Shown: piece by piece, positions 1 through 7,199 of the stretch
How the letters are laid out: each line of letters opens with the position of its first letter
How positions within the stretch are numbered: the first letter of the stretch is position 1
Assembly: GCF_936933875.1 (NCBI RefSeq)
Contig: NZ_CAKZIK010000004.1
Location: forward strand, 1-54,942
Origin: an uncultured Chryseobacterium sp.
GTDB taxonomy: Bacteria; Bacteroidota; Bacteroidia; Flavobacteriales; Weeksellaceae
Length of the DNA: 54,942 bases
Reading direction: 5' to 3'
Translations under genes and position numbers: made by a program
The notes under the pieces: model-generated
Told to the model about the DNA's origin: nothing
The model's input: only the letters and a program-made list of their open reading frames with translations
Databases searched by the model: none

Positions 1-88
1 TGAAAGGCTTATTATTGCTAACATTACAGGGTTATGATTAAAAACGGATAATCAAAAAAATATATAAACTTTCTATACCCAAAAATTC

Positions 89-96
89 TAATTTTG
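89..96 (+). promoter_or_regulatory. Promoter -7 element for the NlpC/P60 gene
   Basis: TAATTTTG matches the Bacteroidota -7 consensus TAnnTTTG. It ends 6 nt before the ATG at 103, so transcription probably begins at or next to the start codon and the mRNA is (nearly) leaderless. No start site was measured. Confidence 0.6.
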
Positions 97-102
97 AGAG
101 TA

Positions 103-714
103 ATGAAAAGAACTTCATGTATCTTATTATTGTTTTCTCTCCTTTTTCTTTTTTCCTGTGGTGATTCCAAATTTACGCAGCTGAAAAAAGATTGGGACAA
201 TATGGTGGATGATAACTTTTCAGACTCTAAAGATTCGGCTGATGTTGTTCAGAAAGACGATGTAAATTCTCAGAAAAATATAAAGCCGACTACAGCTTTC
301 AATTCCGGCAATAAACGCGAGGATGTCGTAAGTTTTGCAAAACAATATATCGGAACCAAATATTCTTTTGCCTGTGCAACACCGGAAGAAGGTTTCGACT
401 GTAGTGGCTTTTTGTATTATATATACAGTCATTTCGGTTATAAAGTTCCGCGTTCCTCCGCGGAATATGAATTTTTTGGCAAGGAAGTCCCTATTCAAAA
501 TGCAAATGTTGGAGATCTTGTGCTTTTCACTCCCACAGAAAACGATTCTACCGGCGCCAGAATTGGTCACATCGGAATCCTTATCAACCAAAAAGGGATG
601 AACTCCGATTTCATCCATTCCTCCAGTGGAAAAGCCAACGGCGTTACCATTTCACAATTGGGTTCAGAACATTACACCAAACGCTTTGTGAAAGCCATCA
701 ACATTATGGATTAA
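103..714 (+). CDS. NlpC/P60 family cell-wall hydrolase, lipoprotein
   Basis: Predicted cysteine peptidase that cuts peptidoglycan stem peptides in the periplasm or at the outer membrane. The 203-aa product starts with a lipoprotein signal ending in a lipobox at Cys19 (FLFSC). A Ser/Asp-rich linker covers about residues 22-70, and an NlpC/P60 domain (C40) follows from about 73. The catalytic set is visible: Cys100 in FDCSG, His156 in RIGHIGI and a third polar residue at His172. The ATG at 103 is preferred over an in-frame TTG at 94 because that TTG lies inside the promoter element. The gene stands alone before a repeat-rich gap and typA. The family is clear; substrate specificity is not. Confidence 0.88.
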   Translation: MKRTSCILLLFSLLFLFSCGDSKFTQLKKDWDNMVDDNFSDSKDSADVVQKDDVNSQKNIKPTTAFNSGNKREDVVSFAKQYIGTKYSFACATPEEGFDCSGFLYYIYSHFGYKVPRSSAEYEFFGKEVPIQNANVGDLVLFTPTENDSTGARIGHIGILINQKGMNSDFIHSSSGKANGVTISQLGSEHYTKRFVKAINIMD

Positions 715-1111
715 TTTTTTTCCCACAGATTGCACAGATTTTCACAGATGTGCAATGTCGCGAGCGAAGCGAGCGGCAAAACAGTTAGTTTTAGAGCTCA
801 AAAACCGACCTCGGAGTTGTTTGCGCAAAGAAAAATTGAAATTTCTTTATCGCAAATCTTTCAACTATCACTACCTAAAAATTTTCAGTGTTTGAAGCGC
901 GGCGAAAATCTGCAATCGAAAAACAAACCTTCAATACGCGCAAGTTTGAAAATTTTATAAAAAGAAATTTCAATTTTTTAGCAAACAAATCCAGTCTTGA
1001 TCTTTTGATTCTTTTGCATCAAGGCAAATGAACAGTAAACAATTTAAAAATCAATCAATTAACTTTTCAATAACTTTCAATTTTCAATTTTCCATTCTCA
1101 ATTAAAATCCC
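715..1111. other. Long intergenic region with dispersed short repeats
   Basis: About 400 bases between the NlpC/P60 gene and typA. It contains a cacagatt-type repeat near 723-750, a direct repeat of GCGAGC around GAA (about 757-775), a short stem CTTGAT/ATCAAG near 997-1022, and A/T-rich caattttcaatt repeats near 1070-1105. An open frame at 730-960 has no recognisable protein signature and covers these repeats, so I do not call it a gene. Confidence 0.6.
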
Positions 1112-1119
1112 TACTTTTG
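1112..1119 (+). promoter_or_regulatory. Promoter -7 element for typA
   Basis: TACTTTTG fits TAnnTTTG and is followed by CACC. It lies 18 nt before the ATG at 1138. An in-frame TTG at 1117 is part of the element, so it is unlikely to be the start codon. Confidence 0.6.
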
Positions 1120-1137
1120 CACCGTCAAAATTCAGAT

Positions 1138-2946
1138 ATGCAAAACATTAGAAATATCGCGATTATCGCACACGTTGACCACGGTAAAACCACTTTGGTT
1201 GACAAAATTATCCACGCTACCAACATTTTTAGAGAAAATCAGGAAAGTGGCGAACTGATTATGGATAACAACGATTTGGAACGTGAAAGAGGAATCACCA
1301 TCCTTTCCAAAAACATTTCCGTAACGTACAAAGAAACAAAAATCAATGTAATCGACACTCCTGGTCACGCCGATTTCGGTGGGGAAGTGGAAAGAGTTTT
1401 GAAAATGGCAGACGGTGTTGTGCTTTTGGTTGATGCGTTCGAAGGACCAATGCCGCAAACACGTTTCGTTTTGCATAAAGCCCTTGAATTAGGATTAAAA
1501 CCAATTGTTGTCATCAACAAAGTAGATAAAGAAAACTGCCGTCCTGATGAAGTTCATGATAATGTTTTCGATTTGTTCTTCAACTTGGATGCTACAGAAG
1601 AGCAGTTGGATTTTCCAACATATTACGGATCCTCAAAGCAAGGTTGGTTCAACACAAGCTTAGAGCAAACAGATAATATTTTACCACTGTTGGATGGGAT
1701 TTTACAGTACGTTCCGGAACCGAAAATCGAAGAAGGAAACTTGCAGATGCAGGTAACTTCTTTGGATTATTCATCGTTCTTGGGAAGAATTGCAGTAGGG
1801 AAAGTGGCAAGAGGTTCCGTTAAAGAAGGACAATGGATTGGTTTAGCACAGGAAAACGGAAACATCCAGAAAGGAAAAGTAAAAGAACTTTACGTTTTCG
1901 AAGGATTGGGTAAGAAAAAAGTAACCGAAGTTCAGGCAGGAGATATTTGTGCTGTGGTTGGTTTTGATGCCTTCCAGATTGGTGATACTTTCGTAGATAT
2001 TGAAAATCCGGAACCGTTGACAAGACTTTCTATCGACGAGCCAACACTGAATATGACTTTCTCTATCAACAATTCGCCTTTCTTTGGGAAAGACGGTAAA
2101 TACGTAACTTCAAACCACTTGAAAGAGCGTTTAACAAAAGAATTGGAGAAAAACTTGGCCTTAAGGGTTGAGCAAACTGACGATGCGAATACATTCCTTG
2201 TTTTCGGACGTGGAATTCTTCACCTTTCCGTTCTTATTGAAACAATGAGACGTGAAGGTTACGAAATGACAATCGGACAGCCACAGGTAATTTTAAGAGA
2301 CATCGACGGCGAAAAATGCGAACCTTACGAAAGTATGGTAGTTGACGTGCCGGAAGAATACGCATCAAGAGTAATCGATTTGGCAACGCAAAGAAAAGGC
2401 GATCTTCACATTATGGAAACCAAAGGCGAAATGCAGCATTTGGAATTCGAAATTCCTTCCAGAGGTTTGATCGGTCTGCGTTCCCAAATGTTGACGGCAA
2501 CTGCAGGAGAAGCCATTATGGCACACCGTTTTTCGGAATACAAGCCGTTCAAAGGTGCCATTCCGGGAAGAAGCAACGGAGTTCTGATTTCAAAAATTCA
2601 GGGACCTTGTACCGCTTATTCCATCGAAAAGTTGCAGGACAGAGGACGTTTCTTCGTAGATCCGGGTGAGGAAGTTTATGCAGGAATGATCGTGGGCGAA
2701 CAAAATAAACCTGGTGATTTGGTCGTAAACATCGTGGAAGGAAAGCAACTGAACAACATGCGTGCTTCCGGAAAAGATAAAGACGGCAACATTGCCCCAA
2801 AAATCCTTTTCTCCCTCGAAGAATGTATGGAATACATCCAGGGCGACGAAGCTATTGAAGTAACCCCAAACTTCATCCGTATGCGTAAAAAAATCCTTTC
2901 CGAAGAAGAAAGAAAACGCGCTGAAAGAATGGCAAAAACAGACTAA
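1138..2946 (+). CDS. typA: Translational GTPase TypA/BipA
   Basis: Ribosome-associated GTPase of the EF-G/LepA superfamily, linked to ribosome assembly and stress or cold adaptation. The 602-aa product has the P-loop AHVDHGKTT at residues 11-19, DTPGHADF (G3) and NKVDKENCR (G4). It continues through the usual EF-G-like domains and the BipA-specific C-terminal domain, near the family's usual length of about 600. The start at 1138 gives the canonical MQNIRNIAIIAHVDHGKTT opening. The gene is monocistronic with a hairpin terminator just downstream and looks intact. Identification is very secure. Confidence 0.97.
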   Translation: MQNIRNIAIIAHVDHGKTTLVDKIIHATNIFRENQESGELIMDNNDLERERGITILSKNISVTYKETKINVIDTPGHADFGGEVERVLKMADGVVLLVDAFEGPMPQTRFVLHKALELGLKPIVVINKVDKENCRPDEVHDNVFDLFFNLDATEEQLDFPTYYGSSKQGWFNTSLEQTDNILPLLDGILQYVPEPKIEEGNLQMQVTSLDYSSFLGRIAVGKVARGSVKEGQWIGLAQENGNIQKGKVKELYVFEGLGKKKVTEVQAGDICAVVGFDAFQIGDTFVDIENPEPLTRLSIDEPTLNMTFSINNSPFFGKDGKYVTSNHLKERLTKELEKNLALRVEQTDDANTFLVFGRGILHLSVLIETMRREGYEMTIGQPQVILRDIDGEKCEPYESMVVDVPEEYASRVIDLATQRKGDLHIMETKGEMQHLEFEIPSRGLIGLRSQMLTATAGEAIMAHRFSEYKPFKGAIPGRSNGVLISKIQGPCTAYSIEKLQDRGRFFVDPGEEVYAGMIVGEQNKPGDLVVNIVEGKQLNNMRASGKDKDGNIAPKILFSLEECMEYIQGDEAIEVTPNFIRMRKKILSEEERKRAERMAKTD

Positions 2947-2977
2947 TTTTTCTAGAAATTAGCAGAAAGAATAAAGA

Positions 2978-3008
2978 TAAAAGACGCTGATTGAAGCGTC
3001 TTTTTTTG
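2978..3008 (+). terminator. Rho-independent terminator after typA
   Basis: AAGACGCT and AGCGTCTT form a stem around a short loop and run directly into a T-tract. Confidence 0.75.
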
Positions 3009-3030
3009 TGCGTTAACTGATCACAACAGT

Positions 3031-3092
3031 TGTCATGCTGAGGCTCTTGAAGCATTTTAATTTTTGTCATGCTGAGCTTGTCGAAGCATCTC
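3031..3092. repeat. Two tandem copies of a REP-like element
   Basis: Two near-identical units sit about 36 nt apart: one starting TGTCATGCTGAGGCTCTTG near 3033 and one starting TGTCATGCTGAGCTTGTCG near 3067, both continuing GAAGCAT. Each can fold with ATGCT pairing to AGCAT. From memory, this motif is a common dispersed intergenic repeat in Bacteroidota. It lies on the typA side of the defence cassette. Confidence 0.65.
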
Positions 3093-3375
3093 ACAAAACC
3101 ACTCACCAACTCTCAAACTCATTCACTCATAATTAGGAGCCGGGAACCTGCTTTCCGTTACAAATTGAGGACCGATATTCGGCGATTCCATAAAAAAATA
3201 TAAAAAATAGAGGCAATTCCTCCCGCCTTTGCTGGTTCCATTGTTTGCTGCGGGATTTTCACTGCAAAACGACGAAGGAGTTTCGGCGATTCCAGTAAAA
3301 AACATAAAAAATGAAGAGCCAATAAGGGATAGTTACTGGTTAGGAATTTTTGAAAATTTCGAATGATGATCAAAG
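3093..3375. repeat. Dispersed-repeat region flanking the defence operon
   Basis: Non-coding stretch that includes bases 3136-3163. That 28-bp segment recurs in inverted orientation at 51421-51448 with one mismatch. Two minus-strand open frames overlap here but start in different frames and share no protein family signature. With the REP-like copies just upstream, this forms a repeat-rich boundary of the restriction-modification cassette. Confidence 0.55.
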
Positions 3376-4068
3376 TTATTTGCAGAAACTTTTTAGTCTG
3401 TCAATTTCCTTTTGAATTTGATCATAAATCTCTGAATTAGCTACTTCTTTGTCAACACTGTACACAATGAATACATTTCCTTTATAATCTCTTGTAAAAT
3501 TATTGAAACCGGCTTGCATTCTCTCTGAAGGTTTATAATTTCCGAAATTCGCTTTGGATGTAATCGGCTTAATTTGAATACCAAAGGCGATTTCTTCACA
3601 TACAAAACCTAGATAATCTATATCACCTGCATGATCTAATTCGGGAGGACTTTCTTCAAATCTAACTTCAGGAAACCTTTTTGAAAGATCGTCATTCACG
3701 ACAGATTTCTCCCTCAAAAATCCGTCATAAGTTCTGTTAATTGTTAAATTGTAGATGTAATCATGGCAGTCTTGCTTGGTAAGTTTTGAAAAAGCTTCCT
3801 GCCATTCGGGAATTACTACTTCTGTAATTTTTTCATATAATCTTTCTCCAAGTTCAGTTAAACTTTCGCGTGTGATTTTAAATGTATTTTTTCCTGCTGT
3901 TGTTGCATTTTCGAAATACCAACTTTCCCATTCTTCAATAGTTTCAGGCTGACATTCTCTGATTAAAGCCATTACTGCACCCACTTTATTGGGACGTGAA
4001 AGTTGATAAGTTTGGCAAGCATAGTTCAGAACTTTTTCTTTCTTGCCAAATTCCATTGAGTATTTCAT
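3376..4068 (-). CDS. MjaI-family type II restriction endonuclease
   Basis: Predicted DNA-cutting subunit of a type II restriction-modification system. The 230-aa sequence resembles the MjaI endonuclease family: an N-terminal YQLSRPNKVGAVMALIRECQ segment at residues 21-40, a WESWYFENA motif at 48-55, and a PD-(D/E)xK-like core in which D149 and D151 (GDIDYLG) precede QIK at 165-167. MjaI itself recognises CTAG, so CTAG specificity is an inference by homology. It is the last gene of a four-gene operon, 4 nt after the HEPN gene. All motifs look intact, so the enzyme is probably active and must be balanced by the methyltransferase at 5820-7100. Confidence 0.8.
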   Translation of the reverse strand: MKYSMEFGKKEKVLNYACQTYQLSRPNKVGAVMALIRECQPETIEEWESWYFENATTAGKNTFKITRESLTELGERLYEKITEVVIPEWQEAFSKLTKQDCHDYIYNLTINRTYDGFLREKSVVNDDLSKRFPEVRFEESPPELDHAGDIDYLGFVCEEIAFGIQIKPITSKANFGNYKPSERMQAGFNNFTRDYKGNVFIVYSVDKEVANSEIYDQIQKEIDRLKSFCK

Positions 4069-4072
4069 TGTT

Positions 4073-4726
4073 TTAAGTTTTATATTTCAAATAATGGAGA
4101 AGTAAAGCTCGATTTAAGATGTCTGTTTTAAAATTTTCAAGAAGTGGGAATACCAAATCAAATATTTCCAAGCTTTCATCAGCTGTTATTCTAACTAATC
4201 TTCCATGCGCAATATCATTTCTATTATTAGCTAATTTTTCATCAATAATTCCAACTTTGGTTTCATAGTTTTTCTCGTCTATTCCGAGGATATTACATAT
4301 TTCCACCAGCACTTCAGTTCTTAAGTTGTAATATGTAGCAATCGAGTAGTCATAAGGAATAAAAGATTTTTTGTCTTGATTAAGAAGAATATTTTTTAAT
4401 GCCAGTATTTTTAACGCAACATTGGATTCTTGATATTCCTTTAACTTTTCCAGCTCGCTAATAGCAAATAAACCAATATTTATCTCATTGTTTTTTAAAT
4501 CTAAATGACTGATGAACTTAATAAGACATTCGCTTGAATATTTTATGAATCCTTCCCAATGAGAATATAGAACAGATATTAAGTTTTTTGCGTAAACTCT
4601 TCCATGCTCATTAGTTTTATTTCTTTCTACTAACTTTTTAAACAAGGTTAATTCATTTCTTCTTGTAACAAAATCTAAATCAACAGCATCCTGTAAATCT
4701 TTTAATGATTTAAATCTTTTACTCAT
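4073..4726 (-). CDS. HEPN-domain protein (MAE_28990/MAE_18760-like)
   Basis: Small (217 aa) all-helical protein that I recognise as a MAE_28990/MAE_18760-type HEPN protein, a group of predicted ribonucleases found in defence and toxin systems. The N-terminal part has a conserved-looking YSHWEGFIKYSSECL stretch (about 54-68). The candidate catalytic Rx4-6H motif is R169-N-D-I-A-H174, followed by G. Its start codon overlaps the stop of the DUF262 gene by 4 nt (ATGA), which implies translational coupling. It sits between DUF262 and the restriction enzyme. RNase activity is known for related HEPN families and only inferred here. Confidence 0.72.
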   Translation of the reverse strand: MSKRFKSLKDLQDAVDLDFVTRRNELTLFKKLVERNKTNEHGRVYAKNLISVLYSHWEGFIKYSSECLIKFISHLDLKNNEINIGLFAISELEKLKEYQESNVALKILALKNILLNQDKKSFIPYDYSIATYYNLRTEVLVEICNILGIDEKNYETKVGIIDEKLANNRNDIAHGRLVRITADESLEIFDLVFPLLENFKTDILNRALLLHYLKYKT

Positions 4727-5820
4727 TTTTTAAAGTATTCCTTCGCAAAAGGTATAATTCTTCTAATTCTTATTTCAGTGTTAGTTCCAGTTCCTTTTGC
4801 ATTCTTAAATTCCTCTTGCTCATCAAGGTCGTCAATTTTTTGCTTAATATAAGCATAGTCATCCTTTGAGTAATCGTCAATATTGTAATAAAGTCCAATT
4901 GCAATTGCTTCATAATATGATTCTAAAAATTGTTGACCACTACGACCTGATTTTCTTTTAAATACATCTTCTCCATAGCATTCATTTAAAAGTTCAAAAG
5001 TTTTTTTGAATTTATTTTTTTCAAGATCTAAATCAAAACTACCATCAACTATTTTTGCCAAAAGATTATCATTTTCATCATAAAATATGGAATTATCCAA
5101 ATAGTCATCCACTTTTTTAATTTTTGATTTTAAGTCATATTTTGGAAAAATAAAAAGTCTAAGAACTAACTCTTTATCATATTGTTCGTTTATCCATCGC
5201 TCTTCTAATCCGGAAATACACGATTTGAAATTGTCGTCTATCGATAAATTTTCCACCCATCTGTAGATATTCTCATCATACATAATGAATAATGCATTTC
5301 TATATTCTTGTCCAGATAAAATTGTTGGTTTTTGATTGATTCTCTGAAATAGCTCGAATTTTGCTTTTGACTTTTCAGATGAAGTGTCTTTAATAATTTT
5401 AACTTCGATTTTAGTTTTTGTAAAATCAAATTGTGTATCTTCATCAAATTCTTCCCAACCTAAGTTATTTATTTCTTTCAGGGTTTTAACATTTTCAATT
5501 TTGAAGCTTTCAATATTTTCGCCTTCATCATCTTCTAAAATTCCCACAAATTGAAAAATAGTTGACAATCTCTGAAGTCCATCAATAACTTCCCATTGAC
5601 TTCTATCCTGATAAATAAAAATTGAAGGTATTGGAATTTCGAGAAGTACTGATTCGATCAAACGAGATTTTTGATCATTGGACCATCTAAATTTTCTTTG
5701 GTATAAAGGATTGGTTTTTAATTGATTATTTTTATACATATTCATCAATTCACCAATTGACATTGAATATGAATCTGTTCTATAATTTTCTCTTTTTTGA
5801 AGAATAGTATCGTATAACAT
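4723..5820 (-). CDS. DUF262 (GmrSD/ParB-Srx-like) protein
   Basis: The 365-aa product carries an N-terminal DUF262 domain, the ParB/sulfiredoxin-like nucleotide-binding fold seen in GmrS/D-type and other anti-phage proteins. Visible motifs are YQRKFRW at residues 40-46 and IDGLQRLST at 79-87, a variant of the usual DGQQR loop with Leu for the first Gln. The remainder is helical with many acidic residues. There is no recognisable HNH DUF1607 domain at the C-terminus, so it is not a full GmrSD. It overlaps the methyltransferase stop by one base (TAATG) and the HEPN start by four, so it is co-translated with both. A sensor or NTP-dependent switch controlling the HEPN partner is the likely role, by inference. 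Confidence 0.75.
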   Translation of the reverse strand: MLYDTILQKRENYRTDSYSMSIGELMNMYKNNQLKTNPLYQRKFRWSNDQKSRLIESVLLEIPIPSIFIYQDRSQWEVIDGLQRLSTIFQFVGILEDDEGENIESFKIENVKTLKEINNLGWEEFDEDTQFDFTKTKIEVKIIKDTSSEKSKAKFELFQRINQKPTILSGQEYRNALFIMYDENIYRWVENLSIDDNFKSCISGLEERWINEQYDKELVLRLFIFPKYDLKSKIKKVDDYLDNSIFYDENDNLLAKIVDGSFDLDLEKNKFKKTFELLNECYGEDVFKRKSGRSGQQFLESYYEAIAIGLYYNIDDYSKDDYAYIKQKIDDLDEQEEFKNAKGTGTNTEIRIRRIIPFAKEYFKK

Positions 5821-7100
5821 TATATTTTTCTAAATTTTGATTTTAACTTGAAATCTAATGATTCATCCACATCCACCAATTTTTCTCTCAACAAATGTGC
5901 ATTCACAAAAGTTTTGTTTTGTAAATACAGATAAGCCATTAGATTATTATCATTGTCGTGCTTTAATTCATCATATTTCAGATAGACTTTTTTTCCACGG
6001 ACTTTTTCTCTTAAATAATCCGTTGCTTTTCCATTAATTTTAGGGTTTTCTTTAATGCCAATAAGACGAATAACTAAATCGTTACTAAGCTTTATTAATT
6101 CAGGACTTATAATTTCTTTAACTGAGAAAAATTCTTCACGTTTCCCCGTGCTTTCTGAATCTATTTTGGATCCATATTGAATTTTTTTGACGTCAATTTT
6201 TTTGTCAAGCTTGTGAGTGTCAACAAATTGATAAGGTAGTTTTTTGATTTCTTTCTCGAAATCAATATTTAAATTTTTCTGTTTAATTAAATTGAATTCA
6301 ACTTCAGAAAAAGCATCATTCTGTCCAATTTTATTCTTAATGATTGTGATAAATTCAGGGTTAATTTCAAAACCAACAGAATTTCTGTTCAGTTTTCTAG
6401 CTGAAAGAGCCGTTGTTCCACTTCCCATAAAAGGGTCAAGAACAGTTTCACCCGGAAAAGAAAACATTTTGATAAGTCGGTGCGGAAGTTCTTCAGGAAA
6501 CATCGCTAAATGTTTGTCTTGTTTTGCTCCAGAAAAATACCAATGACCATTAAAATAAGTATTCCATTCTTCATTAGTCATTTTGGAGTTTTCCTTCTGC
6601 TCTTTGGTAGGTTTTGGTGCATTTCCCTGTTTTTTAAACAGTAAAATATATTCAAAATCAAGTTTCACAATACCATTTCTTGGATGAGGAAAACTTCCCA
6701 TAATGCTTGCACCACCGGAAGTATTCATAGTTGTGGTTTTCTGCCAAATAATTTGCCCCATAAAATCAAAACCAATCATCTCACAGAATTTTATAATTTC
6801 TGCATGGATTGGTATAATTTTGTAACGTCCATAATAGGTTGAACGTGCAAACTGATCTCCAATATTGATGCACAATCGACAACCTTTATCCAGAACACGG
6901 AAACATTCTTTCCAAGTTAAATTCAAGTGATTAATATAAGTTTCATAATCGTCGTGAAATCCAATTTGATCTTCAGTTCCGTAATCTTTAAGTTGCCAAT
7001 ATGGTGGTGAAGTGACAATCAGTTGAACGCTTTCGTCTTTAAGATCAGACATTTCGCGACTGTCACCATTGATAATTGTATGTTTTGTTTTGTTTTCCAT
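5820..7100 (-). CDS. Site-specific DNA methyltransferase with C-terminal SNase-like domain
   Basis: Modification enzyme of the restriction-modification operon. The 426-aa product has the catalytic motif TSPPYW at residues 30-35 and the SAM-binding motif DPFMGSGTT at 222-230. That order and the SPPY tetrad suggest a beta-class N4-cytosine enzyme. Residues of about 341-412 read as a staphylococcal-nuclease/OB fold (LVIRLIGIK, then GKATDYLREKVRGKKVYLKYDE, MAYLYLQNKTFVNAHLL, split here). Arg345 is present, but the usual catalytic Glu after the VDTP loop and the second Arg before the LAY strand are missing, so this domain is probably inactive as a nuclease. The ATG at 7100 is preferred over a TTG at 7112. 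It is the first gene of the operon and looks intact. Confidence 0.85.
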   Translation of the reverse strand: MENKTKHTIINGDSREMSDLKDESVQLIVTSPPYWQLKDYGTEDQIGFHDDYETYINHLNLTWKECFRVLDKGCRLCINIGDQFARSTYYGRYKIIPIHAEIIKFCEMIGFDFMGQIIWQKTTTMNTSGGASIMGSFPHPRNGIVKLDFEYILLFKKQGNAPKPTKEQKENSKMTNEEWNTYFNGHWYFSGAKQDKHLAMFPEELPHRLIKMFSFPGETVLDPFMGSGTTALSARKLNRNSVGFEINPEFITIIKNKIGQNDAFSEVEFNLIKQKNLNIDFEKEIKKLPYQFVDTHKLDKKIDVKKIQYGSKIDSESTGKREEFFSVKEIISPELIKLSNDLVIRLIGIKENPKINGKATDYLREKVRGKKVYLKYDELKHDNDNNLMAYLYLQNKTFVNAHLLREKLVDVDESLDFKLKSKFRKI

Positions 7101-7118
7101 CTTCAAATCCAATATTTA

Positions 7119-7126
7119 CAAATTTA
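7119..7126 (-). promoter_or_regulatory. Promoter -7 element for the restriction-modification operon
   Basis: On the minus strand this reads TAAATTTG (TAnnTTTG), 18 nt upstream of the methyltransferase ATG. It is the only good match in the divergent gap, which suggests one transcript for all four genes. Confidence 0.55.
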
Positions 7127-7187
7127 AAAAATTAAGTTCTAAGGTTTTAAATAATTTTAAAAACTTTATCCACAAAACAAAATCCTC

Positions 7188-7195
7188 TATTTTTG
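7188..7195 (+). promoter_or_regulatory. Promoter -7 element for the GHL10 lipoprotein
   Basis: TATTTTTG followed by CCCC and then the ATG at 7200. The 4-nt gap makes a leaderless mRNA likely. Confidence 0.6.
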
Positions 7196-7199
7196 CCCC

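Noticed and set aside
1..93. Possible 3' end of an upstream gene
   Set aside because: Two frames run to stops within about 40 nt, but the residues are too few to assign.
730..960. Open frame of 76 codons after the NlpC/P60 gene
   Set aside because: It covers dispersed repeats, its composition is not protein-like and it matches no family.
3123..3373. Two overlapping minus-strand open frames between typA and the nuclease gene
   Set aside because: They lie across the dispersed repeat, in different frames, with no family signature or promoter.
7166..7174. Perfect DnaA-box TTATCCACA upstream of the GHL10 gene
   Set aside because: A single box in an A/T-rich gap with no cluster or unwinding region; chance is likely, so no origin is called.
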